Below, piece after piece: positions 1 to 8,163 of a DNA stretch of 64,000 bases. How positions within the stretch are numbered: position 1 is the first letter of the stretch; every line of letters starts with the position of its first letter. The notes beneath the pieces were generated by a model. The model was given only the letters and a program-made list of their open reading frames with translations. It was not told the origin of the DNA and ran no database searches. The stretch lies in the NCBI GenBank assembly GCA_009733745.1, contig WNWL01000009.1, positions 46,267 to 110,266 on the forward strand, in the 5' to 3' direction. Source of the DNA: Oceanobacillus sp. HTM 045. Its GTDB lineage: Bacteria > Pseudomonadota > Alphaproteobacteria > Rhodobacterales > Rhodobacteraceae. The position numbers and the translations under genes are program-made.

Positions 1-1
1 A

Positions 2-1420
2 CGGCCAGCTTACGACCGCACCCGGCTGACGCCCGGCATCGTGCATATCGGCCTCGGCAACTTTCACCGGGCGCACCAGTCCTGGTACCTGCACCGGCTG
101 ATGCAGCAGGGCCTCGCGCTGGACTGGGCCATCGTCGGCGCGGGCGTGCGCCCCTACGACGCGGAGATGCGCGCGCGACTCGCGGCGCAGGACTATCTCA
201 CCACGCTGATCGAGCTCGACCCCGAGGGCATCCGCGCCGAGGTGGTCGGCTCGATGATCGGCTATGTACCGGTGGAGGAAGGCAACGGCCCGCTGATCGC
301 GCAGATGGCCGATCCCGCAATCCGCATCGTCGCGCTGACGGTGACGGAGGGTGGCTACTACATCGACCCCGCGACCAAGGGCTTCGACGCCGGCCACGCC
401 GACATGCAGCACGACGCGGCCCATCCGCTCGCGCCGCGCACCGCCTTCGGCGCGATCGTCGCGGCGCTGCGGCTCCGCCGCGAGCGGGGCGCGGGGGCAT
501 TCACGCTGCAGAGCTGCGACAACATCCAGGGCAACGGGCACGTGCTGCGCCAGACGGTGGTCTCGCTCGCCCGCCTCTCCGACCCCGCGCTGGCCGACTG
601 GATCGGCGAGGTGTGCAGCTTCCCCAACTCGATGGTGGACTGCATCGTCCCCGCGACGGGCGAGAAGGAACTGGCCCTCGCGCGGCAGGTCGGCGTCGCC
701 GACGACGCGCCGGTGACGCATGAGCGGTTCCGCCAGTGGGTGATCGAGGACGATTTCTGCGCCGGGCGGCCCGACTGGGACAGGGCGGGGGCGACCTTCT
801 CGGGCGATGTCCACGCCTACGAGACCATGAAGATCCGCATCCTCAATGGCGGGCACCAGGTGATCGCCGATGCGGGCGAGGTGCTCTCCATCGCGACCAT
901 CGCGGAGTGCATGGCCCATCCGCTGGTCGGGCCGCTCTTCCGCAAGGTCGCCAGCGAGGAGGTCGCGCCGCATGTCGCGCCGGTGCCGGGCTTCGTGCCC
1001 GATGCGTATGTGGACCTGATCGAGCGGCGCTTCGCCAACCCGCATATCGCCGACACTACCCGGCGCGTGGCCTTCGACGGGTCGAGCCGGCACCCGGGGT
1101 TCATCCTGCCATCGGTGCGCGACGGGCTCGCCTCGGGCGCGCCGGTGGAGGGGCTGGCGCTGGTTTCCGCCGCGTGGGCGCGCTACTGCCTCGGCACGCG
1201 GGAGGATGGCAGCAGCGTCGCGCCGAACGACCCGAACTGGAACATGCTGACGGAGCGCGCCGCCGCCGCGCGCGAGCGGCCTGGGGCCTGGCTGGAGATG
1301 CGCCATCTCTACGGCGACCTCGCGGATGCGCCGCGCTTCGCGGAGGCGTTCGGGCGGTGGCTCGGCATGATCCACGGGCAGGGCATGGAAGCGGCCATCC
1401 GCGAATATCTCGACGGCTGA
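2..1420 (+). CDS. mtlK: Mannitol/polyol 2-dehydrogenase, 5' end outside window
   Basis: Long-chain mannitol dehydrogenase family, which oxidises a polyol such as mannitol or arabinitol to a ketose with NAD. The frame is already open at the window edge and reads into the family's N-terminal 'LTPGIVHIGLGNFHRAHQ' region, so the true start lies upstream and the internal GTG at 41 is not it. The nucleotide-binding N-terminal half and the catalytic Lys-(x4)-Asn-(x2)-His motif (MKIRILNGGH, about nt 826-857) are both present. A xylulokinase follows 4 nt downstream and a fructokinase converges on it, the usual tail of a Rhodobacter-type mannitol/sorbitol operon whose ABC genes would lie to the left. 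The family is clear; the exact polyol is inferred from context. Confidence 0.9.
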   Translation, partial: RPAYDRTRLTPGIVHIGLGNFHRAHQSWYLHRLMQQGLALDWAIVGAGVRPYDAEMRARLAAQDYLTTLIELDPEGIRAEVVGSMIGYVPVEEGNGPLIAQMADPAIRIVALTVTEGGYYIDPATKGFDAGHADMQHDAAHPLAPRTAFGAIVAALRLRRERGAGAFTLQSCDNIQGNGHVLRQTVVSLARLSDPALADWIGEVCSFPNSMVDCIVPATGEKELALARQVGVADDAPVTHERFRQWVIEDDFCAGRPDWDRAGATFSGDVHAYETMKIRILNGGHQVIADAGEVLSIATIAECMAHPLVGPLFRKVASEEVAPHVAPVPGFVPDAYVDLIERRFANPHIADTTRRVAFDGSSRHPGFILPSVRDGLASGAPVEGLALVSAAWARYCLGTREDGSSVAPNDPNWNMLTERAAAARERPGAWLEMRHLYGDLADAPRFAEAFGRWLGMIHGQGMEAAIREYLDG

Positions 1421-1424
1421 GAGC

Positions 1425-2867
1425 ATGGCCTTTCTCGGCATCGACCTCGGCACGTCCGGCCTGAAGGCGCTGCTCGTCGATGGCGAGGGCGTGCCGGTCG
1501 GCGCGGCCACGCGGGCCTACCCGGTCTCCACGCCCCGTCCCGGCTGGTCGGAGCAGGACCCGGCGGACTGGATCGCGGCGCTGGAAGATGCCGTGGCGGA
1601 GTTGCGCGCCAGCCATTGGGAGTTCGCCGCGATCAGGGGCATCGGCGTCGCCGGGCAGATGCACGGCGCGACGCTGCTCGACGCGGAGGGTCGTGTGATC
1701 CGGCCCTGCATCCTCTGGAACGACACCCGCAGCCACGCGGAGGCGGCGCGGCTCGACGCCATGCCCGGCGTGCGGGCGGCATCCGGCAACATCGTCTTCC
1801 CCGGCTTCACCGCGCCCAAGCTGGAATGGCTGCGCGCCCACGAGCCGGAGGCACATGCGCGCGTGTCGAAGGTGCTACTGCCGGCCGCATTCCTGAACCA
1901 CTACCTGACCGGCGCGTTCGTGGCCGACCTGTCGGACAGTTCCGGCACCTCCTGGCTCGACGTGGGCGCGCGCGACTGGTCGGAGATGCTGCTGGCGGCG
2001 GGGCACATGCGCCGTGACCAGATGCCGGGGCTGGTGGAGGGATGCGCGGTGGCGGGCACGCTCCGCGGCGAGATCGTGCGCCGCTGGGGGCTTTCCTCCG
2101 CGCCGGTGGTGGCCGGGGGCGCGGGCGACAACGCGGCCGCGGCCTGCGGCATCGGCGCGGTCCGGTCGGGGCGGGGCCTGGTCTCGCTCGGCACGTCGGG
2201 CGTGGTGCTCGTCGCGCGGGACGCCTTCGGGCCTGCGCCCGAGACGGCGGTGCACAGCTTCTGCCACGCGGTGCCGGGCCGCTGGTTCCAGATGGGCGTG
2301 ATGCTGGCAGCGACGGACAGCCTGAACTGGCTTGCCGGGATCGCCGGGCGGCCCGCGGCGGAGCTTGCTTCGGCATTGGGCGAGGTGCCGGGGCGGCCGG
2401 GCCGGGTGGGGTTCCTGCCCTATCTCTCGGGCGAGCGGACGCCGCATAACGACCCGCATGTGCGGGCGAGTTTCACCGGCCTCGACCGGGGCACGGGCGT
2501 CGCCGACCTGACCCGCGCGGTGCTGGAGGGGGTGGCCTTCGGGATGCGCGACCTCGCGGAGGCGCTGCGCGGTGCGGGGGCGCGGCCGGAGGCGCTGCAC
2601 CTCGTCGGCGGCGGGGCGGCGTCGCGCTACTGGGGCCGGCTGCTGGCGACCTGCCTCGGCCTGCCGCTGACCCGGCCGCGCGACCCGCAGAACGGCGTCG
2701 CCCTCGGCGCGGCGCGGCTCGGGATGGTGGCGGCGACCGGGGCCGCGCCGGAGGACGTGATGACAGCGCCCGAGGCGGAGGAGGTGTTCGAGCCGGTGGC
2801 GGAGCACGCCGCGGCATACGATGATGCCTACCGGGCGTTTCGCGCCGCCTACCCGGCAAGTAGCTAG
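1425..2867 (+). CDS. xylB: Xylulokinase (FGGY carbohydrate kinase)
   Basis: Phosphorylates D-xylulose to xylulose 5-phosphate, feeding arabitol- or xylitol-derived ketose into the pentose phosphate pathway. The 480-aa length is normal for FGGY kinases. The N-terminal ATPase-fold signature GIDLGTSGLKALLVD (residues 4-18), the GVAGQMHG substrate loop (about 73-80) and the phosphate-binding SLGTSGVV segment in the second half are all visible. It begins 4 nt after the polyol dehydrogenase stop, so the two are cotranscribed. Its stop codon shares the sequence CTAG with the stop of the convergent sugar kinase, so the two coding regions overlap by 4 nt. XylB is preferred over glycerol or gluconate kinase because of the polyol dehydrogenase partner. 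Confidence 0.9.
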   Translation: MAFLGIDLGTSGLKALLVDGEGVPVGAATRAYPVSTPRPGWSEQDPADWIAALEDAVAELRASHWEFAAIRGIGVAGQMHGATLLDAEGRVIRPCILWNDTRSHAEAARLDAMPGVRAASGNIVFPGFTAPKLEWLRAHEPEAHARVSKVLLPAAFLNHYLTGAFVADLSDSSGTSWLDVGARDWSEMLLAAGHMRRDQMPGLVEGCAVAGTLRGEIVRRWGLSSAPVVAGGAGDNAAAACGIGAVRSGRGLVSLGTSGVVLVARDAFGPAPETAVHSFCHAVPGRWFQMGVMLAATDSLNWLAGIAGRPAAELASALGEVPGRPGRVGFLPYLSGERTPHNDPHVRASFTGLDRGTGVADLTRAVLEGVAFGMRDLAEALRGAGARPEALHLVGGGAASRYWGRLLATCLGLPLTRPRDPQNGVALGAARLGMVAATGAAPEDVMTAPEAEEVFEPVAEHAAAYDDAYRAFRAAYPASS

Positions 2868-3802
2868 CCGATCTGTGCGGGCAGTTCCGAACGGCGGGGC
2901 AGGTCGGCGCCGCGGCGCGTGCAGGTGATCGCGGCGGCGCGCACGGCGAAGCGGAGAAGGCCCTGCAGGCTATCCTCGCCGATCTCTTCCAGGCCGCGGC
3001 GCGACCGGATGCCGAGTTCGGCCAGCCCGGCGATCAGCGCCGCCTGGAAGGTATCGCCCGCGCCGACCGTGTCGCGGACCTCCACGGCGATGCCGCCGAC
3101 CGCGTGCCGCGTCCCGCCACGGCGGAAGACCTCGGCTCCTTCCGGCCCGCGCGTGACGACGACGATGGCGGCGCCGGCGTCGAGCCATTGCGCGGCGATC
3201 TCCGCCGTGTCCGTGCCGCCGTAGAGCAGGCCGAGATCCTCGTCGCTGACCTTCACCAGATCGGCCAGCGCGACGAAGCGGGCGATGCGGTCGCGCCAGA
3301 CCGCGGTATCGGGCTCGACGTTCAGTCGGACATTGGGATCGAGCGTCAGGAGCCGCTTGCCCGCCTCGCGCCCGAAGAGGGCGAGCAGGGCCGAGCCCAC
3401 CGGCTCCACCACCAGCGAGTAGGACCCGGCATGGACGCCCCACGCATCCGGACGGAGGGCGGGCAGGTCGGCCTGCGTCACCGCCCGGTCGGCGGCGTCG
3501 CTGCCGTAGAAGGTGTAATGCGGATGCCCGTTGGCGGCGACGTTGACGACCGAGAGCGTCGTGGGGCGGTCGCGGCGGCGGAGCAGGTCTGTCCGCACCC
3601 CTTCCGCCTCCAGCGCGGCGGCGAGGCGTTCGCCGAGCGGATCGGTCGAGACGCCGGTGAAGAGCGCGGACTGCTGGCCGAGACGCGCGAGCGCGACGGC
3701 CACGTTGAAGGGGGAGCCGCCGATGCGGGCGTCGAAGCCGAGGCCGTCGGGCGTTTCCGTACCGAACAGGTCGAACAGCGCCTCGCCGCAGACGACGAAC
3801 AT
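2864..3802 (-). CDS. PfkB-family sugar kinase, probable fructokinase
   Basis: Ribokinase/PfkB-fold kinase of 312 aa, probably making fructose 6-phosphate from the fructose released by the neighbouring mannitol dehydrogenase. It starts MFVVCGEALFD, typical of bacterial fructokinases. PfkB signature 1 (GGSPFNVAVALARLG) lies near residues 30-44, and the catalytic DTVGAGDTFQAAL segment, with its anion hole and base Asp, lies near residue 250. The ATG at 3802 was chosen because the further 27 upstream codons look like non-coding Arg/Ala-rich sequence and the family begins at this Met. It converges on xylB, sharing CTAG. Fructokinase is inferred from context; 2-keto-3-deoxygluconate kinase is the main alternative. 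Confidence 0.85.
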   Translation of the reverse strand: MFVVCGEALFDLFGTETPDGLGFDARIGGSPFNVAVALARLGQQSALFTGVSTDPLGERLAAALEAEGVRTDLLRRRDRPTTLSVVNVAANGHPHYTFYGSDAADRAVTQADLPALRPDAWGVHAGSYSLVVEPVGSALLALFGREAGKRLLTLDPNVRLNVEPDTAVWRDRIARFVALADLVKVSDEDLGLLYGGTDTAEIAAQWLDAGAAIVVVTRGPEGAEVFRRGGTRHAVGGIAVEVRDTVGAGDTFQAALIAGLAELGIRSRRGLEEIGEDSLQGLLRFAVRAAAITCTRRGADLPRRSELPAQIG

Positions 3803-3937
3803 CAGGCCCGCCCCCGGGCGCGTGTCGGTCGCAGATGCGTCATGTCGATGCCTCCGGTCCGGGCCAGCGGCCCGCCGCCCCATGCGGGCGGGCCAGCCCC
3901 TTCTCTACATGGATGAAAAGGCGGGAGCGAGGGCTTT

Positions 3938-3963
3938 CCCCCGCCCCCGGGAAGGGGCGGGGG
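3938..3963 (-). terminator. GC-rich hairpin ending the tct operon
   Basis: A perfect 10-bp stem (CCCCCGCCCC / GGGGCGGGGG, 3938-3947 with 3954-3963) and a 6-nt loop lie 25 nt downstream of the tctA stop. On the minus strand a TTTTTC run follows about 15 nt later, so the uridine tract is displaced. It plausibly terminates the leftward operon before the fructokinase promoter region. A second weaker stem (GGCCCGCC/GGCGGGCC) sits at 3869-3894. Confidence 0.55.
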
Positions 3964-3987
3964 CTGCTCGACAACCGGGGTGTCGGG

Positions 3988-5514
3988 TCAGGCGGGGCGC
4001 TGATCGTCCGCCCGCGCCGATGCGCGGCGGCGGCGAATGGCCCTGACGAGGACGCTGACCCAGAGCAGGATCACCGCGCAGCCGAGCACGGCGGCGATGG
4101 GGCGGTCGAAGAACGCGGTGAGATCGCCGCCCGACTTGATCATCGAGGTCAGGAAGGTCCGCTCCAGCATCCCGCCGAGGACGAGGCCGAGGATGATCGG
4201 CGCGATGGGGAAGCCGTTCTCCTCCAGCACCCAGCCGATCAGACCGATCGCCAGCATCAGGACGATGCCGAAGGGCGAGTTCGTCAGCGCGAAGGAGCCG
4301 ACGATGCAGAAGGTCAGGATCAGCGGCAGCAGGATCTGCCGGGGCACGGTCAGGAGTCCGCGCGCCAGCTTCACCGTCGACCAGCCGAGCGGCACCATGA
4401 CGATGATCGCCAGGATGAAGATCATGAAGACGGCGTAGATGATCTGCGGGGTATGCAGGAAGACGGTCGGGCCGGGGTTGATGCCCTTCATGTAGAGCAC
4501 GCCGATCACGATGGCGGTGATGCTGTCGCCGGGGATGCCGAAGACCAGCGCCGGGATCCACGAGCCGCCGACCGCGGCGTTGTTGGCGGCGGAGGAATCG
4601 ACCAGCCCTTCAACGTGGCCCTCGCCGTATTTCTCCGGCTCGCGGGAGGAGCGTTTCGAGATCGCATAGGCCATCCAAGCGGCGATGTCGGCGCCCGCGC
4701 CGGGCAGCGCGCCGATGAAGGTGCCGAGCGTGGAACTGCGCAGGATGTTCTTGGGGAAGCGGAAAATGACCCGCCCGATCCCGGCGAAGAGCGGGCCCGA
4801 GGTGGGCGGTACCTGCGGCAGCGGGTCGGCGGCGTTCAGCCGGATCGCGCCGCGCAGGATCTCGCCGATGGCGAAGAGGCCGATCATGGCCGGGACGAAC
4901 TCGATCCCCGCCAGCAGGTCGACGCTGCCGAAGGTGAAGCGTGGCGTGCCCGAGGCCGGGTCGAGGCCCATGGTCGCCAGCGCCAGCCCGAGGAAGAGCG
5001 AGATGGACGCCTTCAGCGGGTCGCCCGAGGAGATGAAGATCGCGCAGGAAAGCCCGAGAGTGGCCAGCCAGAAATACTCGAAGGAGGTGAACTTCAGCGC
5101 GAACTCGGCGAGCAGCGGCGCCGCGAGGATCAGCACCGCCACCCCGAACAGCCCGCCGATGGCGGAGACGGCGAGGCATGTGCCGAGGCTGAGGTTCAGC
5201 TTGCCGGCCAGCGCGAGCCTGTGGCTGTCCTCCACGTAGGCGGCGGAGGCGGGGGTTCCCGGCATTCGCAGGAGCGCGCCGGGGATGTCGCCGGCGAAGA
5301 TCGCCATGCCGCTCGCCGTGACGATGGCGGCGATGGCGGGGATCGGGTCCATGAAGAAGGTGACCGGCACGAGCAGCGCAGTGGCCATCGTCGCGGTCAG
5401 GCCCGGCATCGCGCCGACGAACATGCCGAAGGCGCCGGCGCAGATGACGACCAGCAGCACTTCCAGCGTGAAGACCAGCTCGGCGGCCTGCGAGAGGATT
5501 GCGAAGGAAACCAT
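3988..5514 (-). CDS. tctA: Tripartite tricarboxylate transporter large permease TctA
   Basis: The large (508 aa) polytopic membrane subunit of a TTT-family secondary carrier that works with a periplasmic TctC-type binding protein to import a carboxylate. The N-terminal family motif containing GAMPGLTATMATALL (about residues 33-47) is followed by AGDIPGALLRMPGTP. The second repeat carries GALPGAGADIAAW and FGIPGDSITAI. About eleven hydrophobic segments are visible. Its ATG abuts the tctB stop with no spacer, so translation is coupled. It is the last gene of dapA-like, tctC, tctB, tctA, all leftward. The substrate is unknown: this family transports citrate, tartrate, sugar acids, aromatic acids and others. 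Confidence 0.93.
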   Translation of the reverse strand: MVSFAILSQAAELVFTLEVLLVVICAGAFGMFVGAMPGLTATMATALLVPVTFFMDPIPAIAAIVTASGMAIFAGDIPGALLRMPGTPASAAYVEDSHRLALAGKLNLSLGTCLAVSAIGGLFGVAVLILAAPLLAEFALKFTSFEYFWLATLGLSCAIFISSGDPLKASISLFLGLALATMGLDPASGTPRFTFGSVDLLAGIEFVPAMIGLFAIGEILRGAIRLNAADPLPQVPPTSGPLFAGIGRVIFRFPKNILRSSTLGTFIGALPGAGADIAAWMAYAISKRSSREPEKYGEGHVEGLVDSSAANNAAVGGSWIPALVFGIPGDSITAIVIGVLYMKGINPGPTVFLHTPQIIYAVFMIFILAIIVMVPLGWSTVKLARGLLTVPRQILLPLILTFCIVGSFALTNSPFGIVLMLAIGLIGWVLEENGFPIAPIILGLVLGGMLERTFLTSMIKSGGDLTAFFDRPIAAVLGCAVILLWVSVLVRAIRRRRASARADDQRPA

Positions 5515-5985
5515 TCAGAGGATCCCGACCAGAATGCCGCGGGGCAGTGGCACCTTGAGGACCGAGGCGAAGAAGAACCAGCAGACCGCCGTGCCCGCGA
5601 GGGCGACCGGCACCGCGATCACCACGCGCACCCGGAACCACAGGAACAGCGCGGTCAGGCAGAAGATCGAGACGGGGATGAACCCGACATGGGGGCTGAC
5701 GAGGATGTGGGCGAGCGCCGTGCCCACCACCAGCAGGGCGGCGACGAAGCCGGAGCGGGTCCGCAGCGCCTCGACCGGCGCGGCCCAGGTGCCGCCTTGC
5801 CCGGAGAGAAGGTCCCGCAGAACCAGGAACACGCCGGTGAGCACGAAGCCGGCGCCGAGGATGCTCGGCAGCAGCGAGGCGCCATAGGGCTGGCCCGGGA
5901 AGGACGGGAAACCGGATGCCTGGTACAGCATGAACAGGCCGAGGCAGGCAAAGAGCCCGCCGAAGATCGCGTCGCGAATGCGCAT
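5515..5985 (-). CDS. tctB: Tripartite tricarboxylate transporter small permease TctB
   Basis: Small membrane subunit of the TTT carrier, 156 aa, normal for TctB. It begins MRIRDAIFGGLFACLGLFMLYQA, a first membrane helix; three more hydrophobic stretches follow, at about residues 40-60, 85-110 and 118-150. Identification rests on this topology, the size and the position between the binding-protein and large-permease genes, since TctB has few sequence motifs. It ends directly at the tctA start. A 66-nt gap containing a strong hairpin separates it from tctC. Confidence 0.88.
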   Translation of the reverse strand: MRIRDAIFGGLFACLGLFMLYQASGFPSFPGQPYGASLLPSILGAGFVLTGVFLVLRDLLSGQGGTWAAPVEALRTRSGFVAALLVVGTALAHILVSPHVGFIPVSIFCLTALFLWFRVRVVIAVPVALAGTAVCWFFFASVLKVPLPRGILVGIL

Positions 5986-6001
5986 GATGTCATCCCCGCG
6001 G

Positions 6002-6034
6002 TCCGGGAGCGGGGCGGAGCGCCCCCCTCCCGGA
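6002..6034 (-). other. Intercistronic stem-loop after tctC
   Basis: Fifteen-base arms (6002-6016 and 6020-6034) pair with a single C-C mismatch around a 3-nt GAG loop, 18 nt past the tctC stop and 17 nt before the tctB start. There is no T-run after it on the minus strand, so it is more likely an RNA-stabilising or attenuating hairpin that lets the binding-protein message outlive the permease message than a full terminator. Three other binding-protein genes in this window are followed by comparable hairpins. Confidence 0.7.
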
Positions 6035-6051
6035 TGCTTCGGTGCAGGAGG

Positions 6052-7044
6052 TCAGCCCGCGGCGAGACCGGCGGCCTTCAGCGCGCCGGACATTACCTCG
6101 TCGGTCTTGGCCATCATCTCCGCATGGGCGGCGGGGTCGAGATAGTGGATGCCGAAGCCGCGGTTGTTCATGAACTCCACGAATTCCGGGTCCACCGCGA
6201 TCTCGGCCAGCGCGGCGGAGATGGCGTCGGCCGCCTCCGCGTCCATGCCCTTCGGCCCGCAGATGCCGCGCCACGCGGCGAGCGAGAAGTCGCCGCCCGA
6301 TTCCTTCAGGGTCGGGACGTCGGGATGCGAGGGTGCGCGCTCCTCGGCCATCAGGGCGAGGTTCACGGCGCGGCCGGCATCCACCATGCCCTTGGTCTCG
6401 GCGAGCGAGACGGTCACGAGGTCGACGCCGCCGGCGACGAGGTCCTGCAGCGCGGGCGCGGCGCCCTCGGAGGGGACCCAGGTCACGTGGTCCGGGGCGA
6501 GGTCCATCGACAGCAGCCAGCCGATCAGCGCGAGGTGCCAGATGCCGCCCTGGCCGGTGCCGGAGGCCTTGAAGGTGCCCGGCTCGGAGGCCTTGATCGC
6601 CTCGGCAAGGCTGGCAATGTCCTGGTAGTCGCTCTCGGAAGAGACGGTCACGCCCGCGCTGTCGGCGTTCATCAGGCCGAGCGGGGTGTAGTCCGTCGAG
6701 GTCAGCTCGGTCAGGCCGACATGGTGCATCATCGCGATTTCAACGGTGACGAGGCCGAGCGTGTAGCCGTCGGGCTCCGCGGTGGCGATGGCGGAATGGC
6801 CGACCACGCCCGACCCGCCGGTGCGGTTCACGACGTTGAAGGTGCTGCCGAGGCGCTTCTCCAGCAGGGCCGCGATCATCCGGCCGGTGGCATCGGTGCC
6901 GCCGCCCGCGCCCCAGGGCACGATCACGGTGACGGGGCGGTCGGGATAGGCGGCGAAGGCCGATCCCGGCGCAAGCGCCAGTGCGCCCGTTGCCGCGCCC
7001 CCGGCAAGTACCCCCCGGCGGGTGAATGGAACCGATCTGGTCAT
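6052..7044 (-). CDS. tctC: TctC/Bug-family periplasmic substrate-binding protein
   Basis: Periplasmic receptor of the TTT importer, 330 aa. The N-terminus MTRSVPFTRRGVLAGGAATG is a twin-arginine-like export signal followed by an Ala-rich core and a likely cut after AFA near residue 32. The mature protein starts YPDRPVTVIVPWGAGGGTDATGR, the classic Bug carboxylate-binding beginning. The start has a GGAGG ribosome site. It is second in the operon after a DapA-family enzyme, suggesting the imported acid is a substrate of an aldolase or dehydratase. Ligand not predictable. Confidence 0.93.
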   Translation of the reverse strand: MTRSVPFTRRGVLAGGAATGALALAPGSAFAAYPDRPVTVIVPWGAGGGTDATGRMIAALLEKRLGSTFNVVNRTGGSGVVGHSAIATAEPDGYTLGLVTVEIAMMHHVGLTELTSTDYTPLGLMNADSAGVTVSSESDYQDIASLAEAIKASEPGTFKASGTGQGGIWHLALIGWLLSMDLAPDHVTWVPSEGAAPALQDLVAGGVDLVTVSLAETKGMVDAGRAVNLALMAEERAPSHPDVPTLKESGGDFSLAAWRGICGPKGMDAEAADAISAALAEIAVDPEFVEFMNNRGFGIHYLDPAAHAEMMAKTDEVMSGALKAAGLAAG

Positions 7045-7109
7045 GGTGATGCTCCTCCCTGTTGAGCAAGTTTGTATTCGTTCTTTCGTCTGGCAGGGGC
7101 GCGCCGCTC

Positions 7110-8045
7110 TCAGGCGGCTTGGACGGCCCCGTGACGGCGTTCTGCAGCCAGCAGGTCTTTCGCAGCCTGCGCGATCTCGTATCGGTTGTCATCCGAAAGC
7201 GCACTCGACGGCGCGAGGATCGGCCCCATCTCCGCCAGTCCGGATAGGCCGATCGCCTCGTGCAGCACGCGGATCTCGTTGATCCGGCCGCGAAGGGCTT
7301 CGAGGGGCAGGAAGGGCGCGAGGTATTCCTCCGCCTTCGCATGGTCGCCCGCCTTGAGCGCCGCGAGCATCGACATCGAGAGGGACGGCGCGATGCAGAC
7401 GCAGCCGGCGGTATAGGCCGCGAGCCCGTAGTCGCGCATGTGCGCGATGGCAGGCGGTTCGCCGAAGCCGGAGATCACCCGGTCCGCGCCGATGGCAGAG
7501 ACGATGTCGTCGAGATAGGTGTCGCGCATACCGTCGCTGCGCGGCACGGCGTATTTCACGCCGAAGACCGCGCCCTCGGAGGCGAGCGCCTCCAGGCTGG
7601 CGGGAGCGATGTAGCCGTCGGTCTTGATGTAGACGAGCAGTTGCACGCCGCTCTCCGCGCTGAAACGGCGGAGCGCGTCGCAACTGCCTTCCTCCGTCCG
7701 CGGTGGGATCATCGGCAGGAGAAGCGCCACGGGGAACTGCCGGTCGCGCAGGATCGCGGCCTGGTCCACCAGCTTGCCGCCATCGGAGCCGACCGAGGGC
7801 AGGAGCCACGTGTCGGCGGCGCAGAGGGCTTCGAGCCGGTCCAGCCAATCGGCATAGGCGCTCATCGGCCAGTGATGGGCCAGCGCGTTGCCGCCGTAGA
7901 GCAGCGTGGTCACGCCGCCTCCCTCCAGATGCCGGATCAGCGCGCCGTTGGCGGCGTCGTCGAATGCGCCGTCGCCGGTCCGCGCCAGCGGCGGGACGGC
8001 CATGACCGATGCGGCGAGGTCTGAGGGGGATACTTCGGTTCGCAT
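7110..8045 (-). CDS. DapA-family (dihydrodipicolinate synthase-like) lyase
   Basis: TIM-barrel class I aldolase/lyase of 311 aa. The Schiff-base lysine is K164 in VFGVKYAV and the conserved active-site Tyr is Y139 in LLVYIKTDG. The canonical GTTGE substrate loop reads YGGNALAHH (residues 50-58), which argues against lysine-pathway DapA and for a catabolic lyase of the 2-keto-3-deoxy sugar acid type. It heads the leftward operon with tctC, tctB and tctA and is divergent from a Gfo/Idh oxidoreductase and a GntR regulator. Inference: the transporter imports a sugar acid or related hydroxy acid that the oxidoreductase and lyase process. Reaction unproven. Confidence 0.85.
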   Translation of the reverse strand: MRTEVSPSDLAASVMAVPPLARTGDGAFDDAANGALIRHLEGGGVTTLLYGGNALAHHWPMSAYADWLDRLEALCAADTWLLPSVGSDGGKLVDQAAILRDRQFPVALLLPMIPPRTEEGSCDALRRFSAESGVQLLVYIKTDGYIAPASLEALASEGAVFGVKYAVPRSDGMRDTYLDDIVSAIGADRVISGFGEPPAIAHMRDYGLAAYTAGCVCIAPSLSMSMLAALKAGDHAKAEEYLAPFLPLEALRGRINEIRVLHEAIGLSGLAEMGPILAPSSALSDDNRYEIAQAAKDLLAAERRHGAVQAA

Positions 8046-8095
8046 GGCGGCGGCTCCAGCAGGTCAGGTTGCGGCATCACTAGTCGAGGCGAAAG

Positions 8096-8121
8096 GATTG
8101 GTCAAGAGTTGTTAGATTGGT
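8096..8121. promoter_or_regulatory. Direct repeat GATTGGT in divergent promoter region
   Basis: GATTGGT occurs at 8096-8102 and again at 8115-8121, a 19-bp spacing (nearly two helical turns), in the 118-nt AT-richer gap between the leftward lyase/tct operon and the rightward Gfo/Idh plus GntR operon. It is a candidate binding site for the GntR protein encoded at 9180-9884. Sites of that family are usually inverted repeats, so the assignment is weak. Confidence 0.3.
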
Positions 8122-8163
8122 AAAAATGGGTTAGCCGAAGTTCGGATCATCCTCGGGGGAAGC

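Noticed and set aside
3835..7065. 1076-codon plus-strand open frame
   Set aside because: Antisense to tctA, tctB and tctC; composition is E/D/G/R/H-rich with no domains, while the minus-strand genes have clear family motifs and ribosome sites.
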